This document shows positions 25,275-34,383 of a DNA stretch of 64,000 bases, in pieces. Location of the stretch: the NCBI RefSeq assembly GCF_013375535.1, contig NZ_JABXJG010000002.1:1495001-1559000 (forward strand). The letters run 5' to 3'. The DNA comes from Sphingobium sp. 15-1. Its GTDB lineage: Bacteria; Pseudomonadota; Alphaproteobacteria; Sphingomonadales; Sphingomonadaceae. Below the pieces are notes generated by a model. It had not been told where the DNA came from. It made no database searches and saw nothing but the letters and a program-made list of their open reading frames with translations. How positions within the stretch are numbered: the stretch's first letter is position 1; every line of letters begins with the position of its first letter. The translations under genes were made by a program, and so were the position numbers.

Positions 25275-25783
25275 GCAGGCTTTGGGGCCTGCTGACGGCA
25301 GCAATGATCGTTATGAGCGCGTCAATCGTGCATGCAACTCCCGCTAACGCCGCCCAGCTTGCCGGGGATGTCGAGGTGGCACGGTGCATTCGGCTTGCAT
25401 CGAATGGCAACGGCTGGTTGGAAAAGACGCTCTGGGGGCTGCGAGATCAGGAAGCGGGGTGGATTGGAGCAAGGATCAGGAACGCTGACGGCAGCTATGA
25501 TTTGGGTCCCTTGCAGATCAATAGTTGGTGGGTGCCGAGAATCTCGATCTTGGTCCATCGATCGGAATCTGAGGTATGGCATCGGCTTCAGCATGACGCT
25601 TGCTTCAATGTGTACGCCGCGCGCTGGATATTTCTGACCGAATTGCAGGGCGTGCGAAATTACTGGACAGCGATTGGTCGCTATCACAGCCGGGTTACAT
25701 GGAGGAAAAATCTTTATATTCAGAATGTAGGGATGAGGCTTATTGCGCGCTTTGGAGCTGATACTTTCGGAAAAGAAAAATAA
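25271..25783 (+). CDS. VirB1-like lytic transglycosylase
   Basis: A 170-residue protein with a cleavable signal peptide (MSRLWGLLTAAMIVMSASIV, cleavage near HATPANA) and an SLT-type fold. The probable catalytic Glu is in LRDQEAGWIGA, followed by the characteristic YDLGPLQINSWWV. It would open peptidoglycan locally for the transfer channel. It overlaps the relaxase gene by 4 bp, so it belongs to the transfer operon. It is the only secretion-channel-related gene in the window; no virB2-virB11 or trb genes are seen. Confidence 0.85.
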   Translation: MSRLWGLLTAAMIVMSASIVHATPANAAQLAGDVEVARCIRLASNGNGWLEKTLWGLRDQEAGWIGARIRNADGSYDLGPLQINSWWVPRISILVHRSESEVWHRLQHDACFNVYAARWIFLTELQGVRNYWTAIGRYHSRVTWRKNLYIQNVGMRLIARFGADTFGKEK

Positions 25784-26040
25784 CCTCTGATACCTATTCC
25801 TCTACATTCCTGCTCAAGCGGATGCAGACGTATGGGAGTCGCCGCCGTCTTCCCCCGCTAATATGCGTGACACCGGTTCGATTCCTTCGAGCATTCCTAA
25901 CTTGAAGCGAACGGCGGATTGACCGCTCACGGCGGGATGGCTCTGGCAGGTTCAGACTATTTGCCAACTCGAGACAGATAGCATTGTTCAGGATATGTAA
26001 GCGACTTTTTGAAAAGCACAGTGCGCCCATTGGTATGTTC
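25784..26040. other. Gene-poor boundary between transfer and catabolic regions
   Basis: No convincing gene. The stretch is richer in A and T than either neighbour. It continues into the LysR-like remnant that follows. Confidence 0.4.
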
Positions 26041-26166
26041 CTAGGCCAAATTCTGGTCAAACTTAAAAAGTGCGTTCTCTTTGAGGAATTGTTTCCCCAT
26101 CTCAAGTTCATGGAGCTTACGGGAAACCCGCGACTGGTCGATGGCAATTTCATCGGCGGCTACAAT
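26041..26166 (-). pseudogene. Remnant of a LysR-type helix-turn-helix
   Basis: Forty-odd codons on the minus strand read VAADEIAIDQSRVSRKLHEL then EMGKQFLKENALF, the classic LysR recognition-helix pattern. There is a stop just upstream (TGA at 26167-26169), a stop at 26041-26043, and neither a start nor the effector domain. I read it as a decayed regulator. It lies just downstream of the 3' end of the 2-hydroxyacid dehydrogenase gene and may once have regulated it. Confidence 0.45.
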
Positions 26167-26247
26167 TCATTCCCGATCCGCTTTTCCAAGATATGGTTAC
26201 TGCCGTGAAGAGAAGGTTGCGGCTACATTCAAAGGGCGTCAGTGCAT

Positions 26248-27192
26248 CTATCGATTGAGAATTGTTGGCATTATCGAGCCTTTCATGGCGGCCTGGACAT
26301 TGGTCACAGCGGTGGCGAACAGAGCGCTCAGATTCTCGCTGGTATGAGCCACTTCGTGGTTGGTCAGGATGGCCCTTGGGTGCCCTCGGAGAGGGCTGTC
26401 ACTCGGTAATGGTTCGTTTTCGAACACATCCAGCGCTATCCCTCCCAGGCGCGCCACGACCTCCGGATCACACAATGCGCCCTCGTCGATGATTGCGCCT
26501 CGCGAAAGATTTACAAGAATGGCGCCCTCCTTCATCGAAAGCAGTCTTTCTTTGGACAAAATGCCATGAGTTTCGGCGGTGAGGGGCGGGAGAGGGACGA
26601 CGACGTCGCTTCGTTCAAGCAATGTCTCCAGATCGCATTGTTCCGCTACGGCGACTCCAACATGGCGGCGAGTGTGTATCAACATGTCGACATCCCAGCC
26701 TTCAAGTCGTTTCACGACAGCACGGGCTATGTTGCCGAATCCCAATATGCCGATGGTCTTACCCTTGAGCATACGAGCTCTGGGGGGGCCTACGCGCACG
26801 AGATCGCGTTTAAGGCGCACCTGTGTCGCCTCGATGTCGTACAGCGACATCAGGATGAACAGAATCGCTGCCTCCGCAACCGTTTCGAAATTTTCAGCGA
26901 CATGTCCGTTTGCCACAGCAATACCTCTTCGGGTAGCGGCATCGACATCGATGCCTTCGAATCCGAGAGAGGGCAGAACGATCGCGCGCAAATGTGGAGC
27001 GCGCTGCATGTCTTCGTGATCGCAAGGCCTGGCGAAGGCGACAAGTATCTCCACCTCTTGCCAGTTCTCATAGTCGGATGGTCGCTCTAGATCATAACGG
27101 CAGACGATCTGCGCCGCCTGACTATCAATCGCGCGGGCGAGCTGCTCCAAAAATGCTTTGGAGCCCGCCGGCCCGGTGATGAGTATATGCAT
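26248..27192 (-). CDS. D-isomer-specific 2-hydroxyacid dehydrogenase family protein
   Basis: A 314-residue NAD(P)-dependent oxidoreductase. The nucleotide-binding motif is GILGFGNIARAVVKRL near residue 145. The catalytic elements are the Arg in VNLSRGAIIDE, the Glu in DVFENEPLPSDSPL and the His in LTNHEVAHTSEN. The family interconverts 2-oxoacids and D-2-hydroxyacids, or oxidises D-3-phosphoglycerate or formate; the substrate is not identifiable here. It diverges from the SDR-led operon across about 220 bases. Coupled with the FMN-type 2-hydroxyacid dehydrogenase at 35942, the region handles both hydroxyacid stereotypes, which is an inference. Confidence 0.85.
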   Translation of the reverse strand: MHILITGPAGSKAFLEQLARAIDSQAAQIVCRYDLERPSDYENWQEVEILVAFARPCDHEDMQRAPHLRAIVLPSLGFEGIDVDAATRRGIAVANGHVAENFETVAEAAILFILMSLYDIEATQVRLKRDLVRVGPPRARMLKGKTIGILGFGNIARAVVKRLEGWDVDMLIHTRRHVGVAVAEQCDLETLLERSDVVVPLPPLTAETHGILSKERLLSMKEGAILVNLSRGAIIDEGALCDPEVVARLGGIALDVFENEPLPSDSPLRGHPRAILTNHEVAHTSENLSALFATAVTNVQAAMKGSIMPTILNR

Positions 27193-27331
27193 TTATCCTC
27201 GCCAACTGATTGTCAGGATGCGGCAACAATCGGTCGTTCCGCGTTTTCTCACCATGGCACGACGCGACACTCATTGGCGCATCACGCCAAAAATATGTGG
27301 CGCGCAGAAATTGTCCTGAAAGGTCATCACT

Positions 27332-27371
27332 TGTCACATCGCGCCGTTTGCCGCCGGCGCTGCCAGTGACA
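27332..27371. promoter_or_regulatory. Inverted TGTCAC/GTGACA pair in the divergent promoter region
   Basis: TGTCAC (27332-27337) and GTGACA (27366-27371) face each other in the space between the 2-hydroxyacid dehydrogenase and the SDR operon. The same half-sites occur as a tight operator at 39753 and singly at 34490. They may bind a regulator of the cluster, for example the AraC-type protein at 38620; this is a hypothesis. Confidence 0.35.
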
Positions 27372-27412
27372 GACACGGAGGAAATGCAGCGTTACTTTTG
27401 GAGTGGGTGAGG

Positions 27413-28195
27413 ATGCGAATAGACGGAAATGTTGCCGCTGTGGTGACAGGCGGTGCCTCGGGCCTGGGCGAAGCAAGCGCGCGAGCACTTGCGCAGGCGG
27501 GCGCGCGAGTAGCGATATTCGACATGAACGAGGCAACAGGCATAGCGGTTGCGCAGGAGATTGGTGGCATATTCTGCCAGGTCGACGTGACCTCCGACGA
27601 GCAGGTCGACGCGGCTTTTGCAAAGGCGCGCCATGCGCATGGGCAGGAACGCATCCTCGTCAACTGCGCCGGCATAGCCAACGGGATAAAGACCGCGTCA
27701 AGGAGCAAGGGAGGCGGCGGCACCGCCCGATTTCCGATGAAGGATTTCGAGCGGGTTGTGCAGATCAATCTGCTCGGCACCTTTCGCTGCATCGCTGCTT
27801 CCGCGCAGGGGATGTTGGATCTTGAGCCGCTGGCCGATGGCGAGCGAGGCGCCATCGTCTGTACGGCCAGCGTCGCGGCGCAGGACGGGCAGATGGGGCA
27901 GGCGGCCTATTCAGCATCCAAGGCGGGCGTCCTTGGCATGACGCTGCCAATTGCCCGCGACCTGATGGGTGAGGGTATCCGCATCAACACCATTCTGCCG
28001 GGTCTGTTCCTGACCCCGATGATGCGGGGCCTTCCTGAAAATGTGCAGGTTGCGCTGGGCGCTTCGGTGCCCTTCCCCAAACGTCTTGGCGCGCCGGAGG
28101 AATATGCCGCGCTGGCGCTGCACATGATCGGCAACAGCTATCTGAACGGTGAGTCCGTCCGCCTCGACGGCGCGATCCGGCTCGCGCCGCGCTGA
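27413..28195 (+). CDS. SDR, 3-hydroxyacyl-CoA dehydrogenase type II-like
   Basis: A 260-residue short-chain dehydrogenase. The NAD motif is [23 protein letters not shown] and the catalytic AAYSASKAG (Tyr/Lys) with upstream Ser in CTASVAA are present. The insert between the NCAG and catalytic motifs ([20 protein letters not shown]) and the ending ([20 protein letters not shown]) are those of type II 3-hydroxyacyl-CoA dehydrogenases. It probably oxidises a 3-hydroxyacyl-CoA to the 3-ketoacyl-CoA that the next gene's thiolase cleaves. The start is the ATG at 27413; an upstream in-frame TTG is less likely. First gene of a four-gene operon. Confidence 0.88.
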   Translation: MRIDGNVAAVVTGGASGLGEASARALAQAGARVAIFDMNEATGIAVAQEIGGIFCQVDVTSDEQVDAAFAKARHAHGQERILVNCAGIANGIKTASRSKGGGGTARFPMKDFERVVQINLLGTFRCIAASAQGMLDLEPLADGERGAIVCTASVAAQDGQMGQAAYSASKAGVLGMTLPIARDLMGEGIRINTILPGLFLTPMMRGLPENVQVALGASVPFPKRLGAPEEYAALALHMIGNSYLNGESVRLDGAIRLAPR

Positions 28196-28208
28196 ACAGG
28201 GGATCATC

Positions 28209-29414
28209 ATGGTTGAGGTCTATATTTACGATGCCGTGCGCACCCCGCGCGGCAAGGGGCGGCCGGACGGCGCGCTGCATGAGATCACCGCACTTTCGCT
28301 GGCGGCGCAGATGTTGCAGGCGGTCCGGGATCGCAATGGCCTCGACACCGCGCTGGTGGACGATGTCATCCTGGGTTGCGTCATGCCGGTGGGTGAGCAG
28401 GGCAGCGACATCGCCCGCATCGCCTCACTGGTCGCGGGTTATGACCAGCGCGTGCCGGGTGTGCAGGTCAACCGCTTCTGCGCCTCGGGTCTGGAGGCAT
28501 GCAATATGGCGGCGGCCAAGGTTGCGCTGGGTGAAGCGCGCTTTGCCATTGCGGGGGGCGTGGAATCCATGTCTCGCGTCGCGCTGGCGGCCGATGGCGG
28601 CGCGATGATGGTCGACCCGACCTTCGCCTTCGATCATTATTACGCGCCGCAGGGGATTGGCGCAGACATGATCGCGACCATCCATGGCTTCGGCCGTGAG
28701 GATGTTGACGCCTATGCCGTCGAAAGCCAGCGGCGCGCTGCGCTGTCTTGGCAGGAGGGGCGGTTCGCGCGATCGATCGTGCCGGTGCTGGACCAAGCGG
28801 GAATCGTCATCCTCGACCATGACGAACATATGCGGCCGCAATCCGATCTTCAGTCGCTGGGCTCGCTGAAGCCCGCCTTCATTAAGATGGGCGAGTCGGG
28901 CTACGACGCGGTGGCGCAGGCGCGCTATCCCGAAATGGGGCCGATCAACCATGTCCATCATGGCGGCAATTCTTCCGGTATCGTCGATGGCGCGTCGGCC
29001 GTGCTGATCGGGTCCAAGGGAGCGGGCGAGGCCGCCGGACTCAAACCTCGGGCGCGCATCCTGGGCACTGCGTCGATCGGGTCGGACCCGACGATCATGC
29101 TCACCGGCCCCGAGTTCGTCACGCGCAGGCTGCTCGACCGGCTCGGCATGGAGCGCGGCGACATCGACCTGTTCGAGCTTAACGAAGCCTTCGCGGCGGT
29201 GGTGCTGCGCTACATCCAGGCGCTCGACATCGATCCAGCGAAGATCAACGTCAATGGCGGCGCGATCGCCATGGGTCATCCGCTGGGCGCGACTGGGGGC
29301 ATGATCCTGGGGACGATGGTCGATGAACTGGAGCGATCGGGCAAGGCGACGGCGCTCATCAATCTCTGCGTCGGCGCAGGCATGGGCACCGCCACGGTCA
29401 TCGAGCGCGTCTGA
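28209..29414 (+). CDS. Acetyl-CoA C-acyltransferase (thiolase)
   Basis: A 401-residue thiolase. The acyl-accepting Cys is in [14 protein letters not shown] near residue 90. The catalytic motifs [26 protein letters not shown] and [13 protein letters not shown] are all present. It cleaves 3-ketoacyl-CoA to acetyl-CoA (or propionyl-CoA for branched chains) and a shortened acyl-CoA. It begins 13 bases after the SDR and is followed by the hydratase gene, forming a beta-oxidation triad. Intact. Confidence 0.93.
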   Translation: MVEVYIYDAVRTPRGKGRPDGALHEITALSLAAQMLQAVRDRNGLDTALVDDVILGCVMPVGEQGSDIARIASLVAGYDQRVPGVQVNRFCASGLEACNMAAAKVALGEARFAIAGGVESMSRVALAADGGAMMVDPTFAFDHYYAPQGIGADMIATIHGFGREDVDAYAVESQRRAALSWQEGRFARSIVPVLDQAGIVILDHDEHMRPQSDLQSLGSLKPAFIKMGESGYDAVAQARYPEMGPINHVHHGGNSSGIVDGASAVLIGSKGAGEAAGLKPRARILGTASIGSDPTIMLTGPEFVTRRLLDRLGMERGDIDLFELNEAFAAVVLRYIQALDIDPAKINVNGGAIAMGHPLGATGGMILGTMVDELERSGKATALINLCVGAGMGTATVIERV

Positions 29415-29429
29415 CGGGAGGGACGAAAC

Positions 29430-30359
29430 ATGGAAAATTTCACATTGGACGTCGGCGCGGACGGCGTTGCCATCGTCACCTTCGACATGCCGGGTCGGTC
29501 GATGAACACCATCAGCCATGCTGTCCAGCATGATCTGGGCGAACTGGCGGAAATCATCCGGCAGGATGAGCGGATCATTGGCGCCATCCTCTGTTCGGGC
29601 AAGCCGAGCGGATTTTGCGCGGGTGCAGACCTCCATGAACTCCAGGCCGATATCGAGCGGTGGCGTGCGGCGGGCACACAGGAGGAGTTGCAGGCGGCCT
29701 TATTCGAGGCGGGCCATTTCAGCGGGCGCATTCGCGACCTGGAAAGGGTGGGCAAGCCCCTGGTCGTCGTGATTGCCGGCGTGGCGCTGGGCGGCGGGCT
29801 GGAACTGGCGCTGGGTTGCCACTATCGGATCGCGATAGAGGAGGAGGGGCTGCGCCTTGGCCTGCCGGAAGCGACGCTGGGCCTAATGCCGGGAGCAGGC
29901 GGCACGCAACGGCTCCTGCGGCTGGCTGGTCTGATGCCGTCATTGCCCTATCTGCTCGAAGGCAAAGCGATGAGCATTGAGGATGCGGTGGCTCTGGGCG
30001 TGATCGATGAGACTGCCAGCCGCGAGCAGGCGTTCGACCGTGCGCACCAGTGGATCGCCGCAGGCGGCCGAAGCAGCGCGCCATGGGACGAGAAGGGCTT
30101 CCGCCTTCCTGGAGGTGGTCCTCATATGCTGGCGGGCTATGCGCTTTTCGGCCCGGCAATCGCCGCGAGGCGCGGGGGTGAACGGACGAATGATGCGGAC
30201 GGGAATATCCTGAAGGCGGTCTATGAAGGATCGCAGGTGCCGATCGACGCCGGGCTGAGGATCGAAAGCCGCTATTTCCTCAATACATTGCGCACACCGG
30301 TGGCGGCTGAACGTGTCTCGGCTTTTCTCAACCGCAAAACCAAGGCGCCCGCGGCATGA
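29430..30359 (+). CDS. Stand-alone enoyl-CoA hydratase (FadB N-domain-like)
   Basis: A 309-residue crotonase-fold protein. The oxyanion segment [13 protein letters not shown] and both catalytic glutamates are present, in [14 protein letters not shown] and [20 protein letters not shown]. The sequence after residue 190 ([19 protein letters not shown]) resembles the linker of multifunctional FadB/FadJ proteins, but the 3-hydroxyacyl-CoA dehydrogenase domain that should follow is absent. The SDR in the same operon can supply that step. It overlaps the ferredoxin gene by 4 bp. Confidence 0.85.
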   Translation: MENFTLDVGADGVAIVTFDMPGRSMNTISHAVQHDLGELAEIIRQDERIIGAILCSGKPSGFCAGADLHELQADIERWRAAGTQEELQAALFEAGHFSGRIRDLERVGKPLVVVIAGVALGGGLELALGCHYRIAIEEEGLRLGLPEATLGLMPGAGGTQRLLRLAGLMPSLPYLLEGKAMSIEDAVALGVIDETASREQAFDRAHQWIAAGGRSSAPWDEKGFRLPGGGPHMLAGYALFGPAIAARRGGERTNDADGNILKAVYEGSQVPIDAGLRIESRYFLNTLRTPVAAERVSAFLNRKTKAPAA

Positions 30360-30673
30360 GCGGGATCAGGATCACGTCACGCCGGGGCGAGGTGCATGAA
30401 ATTGCCATCGTCCCCGGCATGAACCTGATGGAGAGCATCCGGGACGCGGGGCTGGACGAGCTGCTGGCACTGTGCGGGGGATGCTGTTCCTGCGCGACCT
30501 GCCACGTTTATGTCTTGCCCGATCATGCCGGGCAGTTCGAGGCGATGAACGATGATGAGAATGATCTGCTCGACAGCAGCGACCACCGCACCGCGCGATC
30601 GCGGTTGGCCTGCCAGCTGGTGATCGGCGATGCGGTCGAACGGCTCGACATCACCATCGCGCCGGAGGACTGA
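30356..30673 (+). CDS. 2Fe-2S ferredoxin of P450-redox type
   Basis: A 105-residue adrenodoxin/putidaredoxin-like ferredoxin. The cluster ligands lie in [15 protein letters not shown] and the fourth Cys in [10 protein letters not shown]. It would pass electrons to a cytochrome P450; two P450 genes lie at 34624 and 45123. No ferredoxin reductase is in the window. It overlaps the hydratase by 4 bp and ends 4 bases from the convergent SMR gene. Confidence 0.9.
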   Translation: MSGIRITSRRGEVHEIAIVPGMNLMESIRDAGLDELLALCGGCCSCATCHVYVLPDHAGQFEAMNDDENDLLDSSDHRTARSRLACQLVIGDAVERLDITIAPED

Positions 30674-30677
30674 GGGT

Positions 30678-31001
30678 TTAGCGCACGATAGGCAGCCGCA
30701 TCAGCGCAATGCCTGATAGAATGAGGGCCAGTCCGGCAATTTGCGGGGTCGTGAGCGACTGGCGAAAGGCCAGCCAGCCTATCAGCGCCAGCAGCGCGAT
30801 CCCGGCCCCGGACCAGATTGCATAAGCAAGGCCCAGCGGCACCGTCCGCAAGGCCATCGACAGGCAGATGAAGGCGACCACATAGCCCGGGATCGCGACG
30901 GCCGCCGGGGCAGCGCGGCTGAAGCCCGCGCTCGCATTGAGGGCGGAGGTGGCGATGACCTTCGCGATGATGGCAAGGCTGAGCCAGGTCCAGCCGGTCA
31001 T
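30678..31001 (-). CDS. SMR-family small membrane transporter with Lys replacing the key Glu
   Basis: A 107-residue protein with four hydrophobic helices and the EmrE-like segment LGLAYAIWSGAGIALLALIG. Helix 1 reads WLSLAIIAKVIATS; the residue at position 14, which is the essential proton- and drug-binding Glu in EmrE (ILAEVIGT), is Lys here (codon AAG, one base from GAG). A drug/proton antiport function is therefore doubtful. Alternatives are an inactive gene, a different coupling, or a heteromeric partner. It overlaps the MFS gene by 4 bp and is the last gene of the minus-strand operon. Confidence 0.82.
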   Translation of the reverse strand: MTGWTWLSLAIIAKVIATSALNASAGFSRAAPAAVAIPGYVVAFICLSMALRTVPLGLAYAIWSGAGIALLALIGWLAFRQSLTTPQIAGLALILSGIALMRLPIVR

Positions 31002-32197
31002 GATCGAAGCTGCCGCAAGGAAAGGATGATCGCGGCGGCGCCCGCCACCAGCGCGACCGGAATGATGCCGCGCAGCACCGCGCCCATTCCCCCGCCGGAG
31101 GCTACGAGCAGGGCACCAAGCAAGGGCCCTGCAATCGAGCCGATGCGACCGGCGGCAACCGCTGCGCCGACGCCGACGCCGCGCGACGACGCGGGATAGA
31201 GGCGGGGCGCGAGCGCATAAAGATAGGATTGGGTAACAAGCACTGCTCCCCCCAGCAGGAACGCGAACAGGATCGCGGCACCTGCATCCTCGATAGCCGA
31301 GGCGCGCAAGAGCAGGATTGGGATGGCCGTGAAGGCCGCCAGCGCAACGAGCCACCCCCGACGCAGGTCCAGCAGGGGAGCAGTGACGGCGCACAGCACA
31401 AGCCCGCCGCAGTTGAAGGCAAGCTGCGCGAGGAAGGATGTCTGGCGGCTGAGGCCAAGCCCGGTCAGCAAGGTCGGCAGCCAGTTGAGCACCAGATAGA
31501 GGATGATGAGCGTGGCGAAAAAGCTGGTCCAGATCAGCAACGAAGCAATCAGCCGGCCCTGGCCGAAAAGCGCCTCCGCGATGCCCTGCGGCTCTTCGCG
31601 AGCCTGTGCCGGCGCCTGGCCGGGAGGCATGACACGCCATAGCAGGGCAGCCAGCAACAGCGGCAACAGGCCGCCGATCACGAAGGGTGTGCGCCAGTCC
31701 GTGCCCAGCGCCGCGCCGATCAGGCTGACCGAAGCGCCGCCAACAGGAACGCCGCAATAGAGCAGGGCGACGGCCCGCCGTTCCCGGCCCGGTGCCGCAT
31801 GTTCCGAGGTGAAGGCGAGCAGATTGGGCAGTGCGCCGCCCAGGCCCAGGCCGGTGGCGATACGAGCGCCGATCAGCATTGCCGGGCTTTGCGAAAGGCC
31901 GGTGATGATCGATGCCGCGCCAAAGCCTGCGACGGACCAAAGCAGAACCCGCTCCCGGCCGATCCGGTCCGACAAATGGCCTCCCACAAGCGCGCCGATG
32001 AGCAGACCGATGGTGCTCGCGCTGAAGAACCATCCCAATGTTGCGGGATCGAGGGCGAACTGGAGCTTCAGATTGGGCGCGGCGATGCCTGCGACCTGCA
32101 GATCGAACCCTTCCAATATAGCGATGAGGAAGCAGAGGAAGGCCACGAGCGGAGAGCGCGGCGCGTGAGCCTGTCTATACGCCAGTGTCTGCGTCAA
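30998..32197 (-). CDS. MFS transporter, aromatic-acid:H+ symporter-like
   Basis: A 399-residue 12-helix permease. The signature between helices 2 and 3 is GGHLSDRIGRERVLLW, and helix 1 contains ILEGFDLQVAGIAAPNL, the Asp-containing motif of the AAHS group (MhpT, PcaK relatives). It would import a small organic or aromatic acid, or export a pathway intermediate. It follows the EthD gene by 19 bases and couples to the SMR gene. The substrate is unknown. Confidence 0.85.
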   Translation of the reverse strand: MTQTLAYRQAHAPRSPLVAFLCFLIAILEGFDLQVAGIAAPNLKLQFALDPATLGWFFSASTIGLLIGALVGGHLSDRIGRERVLLWSVAGFGAASIITGLSQSPAMLIGARIATGLGLGGALPNLLAFTSEHAAPGRERRAVALLYCGVPVGGASVSLIGAALGTDWRTPFVIGGLLPLLLAALLWRVMPPGQAPAQAREEPQGIAEALFGQGRLIASLLIWTSFFATLIILYLVLNWLPTLLTGLGLSRQTSFLAQLAFNCGGLVLCAVTAPLLDLRRGWLVALAAFTAIPILLLRASAIEDAGAAILFAFLLGGAVLVTQSYLYALAPRLYPASSRGVGVGAAVAAGRIGSIAGPLLGALLVASGGGMGAVLRGIIPVALVAGAAAIILSLRQLRS

Positions 32198-32216
32198 TGC
32201 GGTCCCCTCCGGACGT

Positions 32217-32576
32217 CTACCCTTTGATTAGTTCTGGGCTGGCAATGAAGGAAAGGCAATTGTGAAGATCGACGAAATGGGGCTCGTCCGGCCGGACGTC
32301 CGCCAGGTAACGCGGCTCGGCAAAGGCTTCTTCGAGCGCTTCGGCATTGGCAAAGGTGATGGCCGCGACGCCGTCAAAATCACCGGAAGCGCCGAACATG
32401 GCACCCAGAGCCGCGGTCTGCGCCGTGCCGTGAAATTGCTCGTAGCGCAGAATGTGGCGGCTGAAATCGGTGCAGGCCAGCAGCAGAGGGGCGTGGACCT
32501 CGCGCCAGTAGCGGGAGAAGGCTTCCGGCACCATGCCCGGGCGGCGCTTGATAAAGACGATTAGCGTCGTCGCCAT
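32217..32576 (-). CDS. EthD-domain protein
   Basis: About 119 residues with the EthD dimeric alpha/beta-barrel pattern (TLIVFIKRRPGMVPEAFSRY, then WREVHAPLLL). EthD accompanies P450 systems such as that for ethyl tert-butyl ether, but its role is unproven; some relatives are monooxygenases or decarboxylases. I chose the ATG at 32576 with GGAG 9 bases upstream. It begins two bases after the end of the aldo/keto reductase gene. Confidence 0.8.
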   Translation of the reverse strand: MATTLIVFIKRRPGMVPEAFSRYWREVHAPLLLACTDFSRHILRYEQFHGTAQTAALGAMFGASGDFDGVAAITFANAEALEEAFAEPRYLADVRPDEPHFVDLHNCLSFIASPELIKG

Positions 32577-32578
32577 GC

Positions 32579-33649
32579 TCAATGCTCCTGCGGCCCGAAA
32601 TCATGGGGAGGGAAGCGCGGAATATCAATCTGGTCGAACATGCCCGCATAGCCGAGTGCCATCGGCATGTCCCAGTTCAGCATCGAATAGGGATGGCCGG
32701 CGTCGAAGGCGCTGGCGGCGTTCAGGCGTGCTATCGCCGTTTCGGGCAGTTCCAGCGTCACCGCGGCCAGATTTTCCTTCATCTGCTCCACCCGGGTCGC
32801 ACCGGCGACGGGGATCACATCGCGTGCGATGATCCAGGCAAGGGCGACCTGCGATGTCTTGACCCCCAGTTCGTTGGCAACCTCCTCGACCGCCACTGCG
32901 ATTGTGCAGTTGCGGGCATTGAGCTGTTGCAACTGCATGGAGTCCATGCGCTTAGACGATCCGTCATCGGCCGTGCCGGGGCGGGTATATTTGCCGCTCA
33001 ATATGCCGCCCGCCAGCGGCGACCAGGCGGTGATGCCGATGTCATGCGCCTGCGCGAGCGGTATATGCTCGCGTTCGATCGAGCGCTGCACCAGGCTATA
33101 TTCGAGCTGCATGCAACTGATCGGCGCGAGGCCGCGCAGGTCGTGGAACGTTTGCGCGCGCGACACGACCCATGCGGGTACGTCGGAAAGACCGATGTGA
33201 AGAATCTTGCCTGCCGCGATGGCGTCGGTCAGTGCCCTCTGCACCTCCTCCACCGGCGTGGTGAAGTCCCACCAGTGAACGAAATAGAGATCGATATAGT
33301 CGGTTCCGAGCCGTTTCAGGCTGGCGTCCAGCGACCGGACGAGGCTTTTGCGATGGACCCCCGCTTCATTGGGATCGCTTCGGCCGGGGACGGCATTGGC
33401 ATATTTGGTCGCAACGACGAAGCGGTCGCGATCGGACGCGATGAAACGTCCGATCATCTTCTCGCTCTCCCCGCCGGTATACATGTTCGCGGTGTCTATG
33501 AAATTGCCACCCGCCTCGACATAGGCGTCGAAGACGGGGCGGCATTCCTCTTCGGGACGCGACCAGTCGGCCGCTGTTCCGAAGGTCATGGTGCCCAAAG
33601 CGAGCTTCGAAACACGAAGCCCGCTGCGGCCTAGCAGGGAATAGCGCAT
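32579..33649 (-). CDS. Aldo/keto reductase
   Basis: A 356-residue NADP(H)-dependent oxidoreductase. The catalytic tetrad is visible: Asp and Tyr in FIDTANMYTGGESE, Lys in VVATKYANAV and His in LYFVHWWDFTTP. The C-terminal cofactor segment PVAGATRVEQMKENLAAV is present. It reduces a carbonyl or oxidises an alcohol intermediate. The start at 33649 (MRYSLLGRSGLRVSKLALG) is favoured over the open extension upstream. It is the second gene of the operon led by the SnoaL-like gene. Confidence 0.92.
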   Translation of the reverse strand: MRYSLLGRSGLRVSKLALGTMTFGTAADWSRPEEECRPVFDAYVEAGGNFIDTANMYTGGESEKMIGRFIASDRDRFVVATKYANAVPGRSDPNEAGVHRKSLVRSLDASLKRLGTDYIDLYFVHWWDFTTPVEEVQRALTDAIAAGKILHIGLSDVPAWVVSRAQTFHDLRGLAPISCMQLEYSLVQRSIEREHIPLAQAHDIGITAWSPLAGGILSGKYTRPGTADDGSSKRMDSMQLQQLNARNCTIAVAVEEVANELGVKTSQVALAWIIARDVIPVAGATRVEQMKENLAAVTLELPETAIARLNAASAFDAGHPYSMLNWDMPMALGYAGMFDQIDIPRFPPHDFGPQEH

Positions 33650-33663
33650 AGCGTCCTGTCCAA

Positions 33664-34383
33664 TCAGGCGTTGAGGCCCGGATTGTTGCGCCATGCTTCA
33701 TCCGGCGGCGGAATGATGCCGAGCTGCATGGCGAATTCACGGAAATTCCAGTGGGTGCGGCAGCGGACGATCTTGCCGTTCTTGTACATCTGGGTGGTTG
33801 TACCGCGCGTCACCGTGGTCTTGCCGGCGGCGGGGATGCCGAAAAAGTCGCTGTTATGCGTCGCCTTCCACACCCATTGCATATAGCCCCACTCGTCATA
33901 GTCGAGGTCTGCGCCAAGATAGATATTGTTGGCAAAGCGGGCATAGTCGCCCTCAAGCCCGCCCTGCCATTCGGGCGGTGGGCCCTCGGTGCGGCGCACG
34001 CCGCGTGAGCGGCCGGCCGGGCCGCCATCATAGGTCAGAACCTCGAACTTGTGCACGCCGAACGGGCTTTCCGGACCGCTGTTGTTGAAAACGACGAAGG
34101 CCTTGTAGAGATCTTCCTTCGTGGTGATCGTCTGCATGAACTCGATATCTTCCCAGACGAAATCATCGGCATAATAGCCCAGCACCTCTTCGGCGCCCTT
34201 GTCGAAAAAGGCTGTGACCCAATCCTGGGCGGCCTCGAAGCTCTTATGCTCGCGCGCGCCGCCGCCCTGAGCGATCGGGGCGTCGGCCGTGATCGATGTG
34301 CCGCTCCGCAGCCGTTGCAGCACGTCCTGCTGCTCGGGCGACAGATGGGCGTCATTCACCAAGGGGGCGTACAAAATATGCAT
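33664..34383 (-). CDS. SnoaL/NTF2-like protein
   Basis: A 239-residue protein whose central part has the cone-shaped NTF2/SnoaL pattern (DWVTAFFDKGAEEVLGYYAD, FVWEDIEFMQTI, then RGTTTQMYKNGKIVRCRTHW). Family members act as cyclases, isomerases, dehydratases or small hydrolases; no catalytic residue can be assigned. It heads the minus-strand operon and is divergent from the P450 gene at 34624 across about 240 bases that hold a GTGACA half-site. Confidence 0.7.
   Translation of the reverse strand: MHILYAPLVNDAHLSPEQQDVLQRLRSGTSITADAPIAQGGGAREHKSFEAAQDWVTAFFDKGAEEVLGYYADDFVWEDIEFMQTITTKEDLYKAFVVFNNSGPESPFGVHKFEVLTYDGGPAGRSRGVRRTEGPPPEWQGGLEGDYARFANNIYLGADLDYDEWGYMQWVWKATHNSDFFGIPAAGKTTVTRGTTTQMYKNGKIVRCRTHWNFREFAMQLGIIPPPDEAWRNNPGLNA

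Noticed and set aside
25870-25900. A GGTTCGATTCC tRNA T-loop-like sequence, possible integration scar
   Set aside because: The flanking bases cannot form a T-stem and no acceptor or anticodon arm is present; the match is to 11 common bases only.
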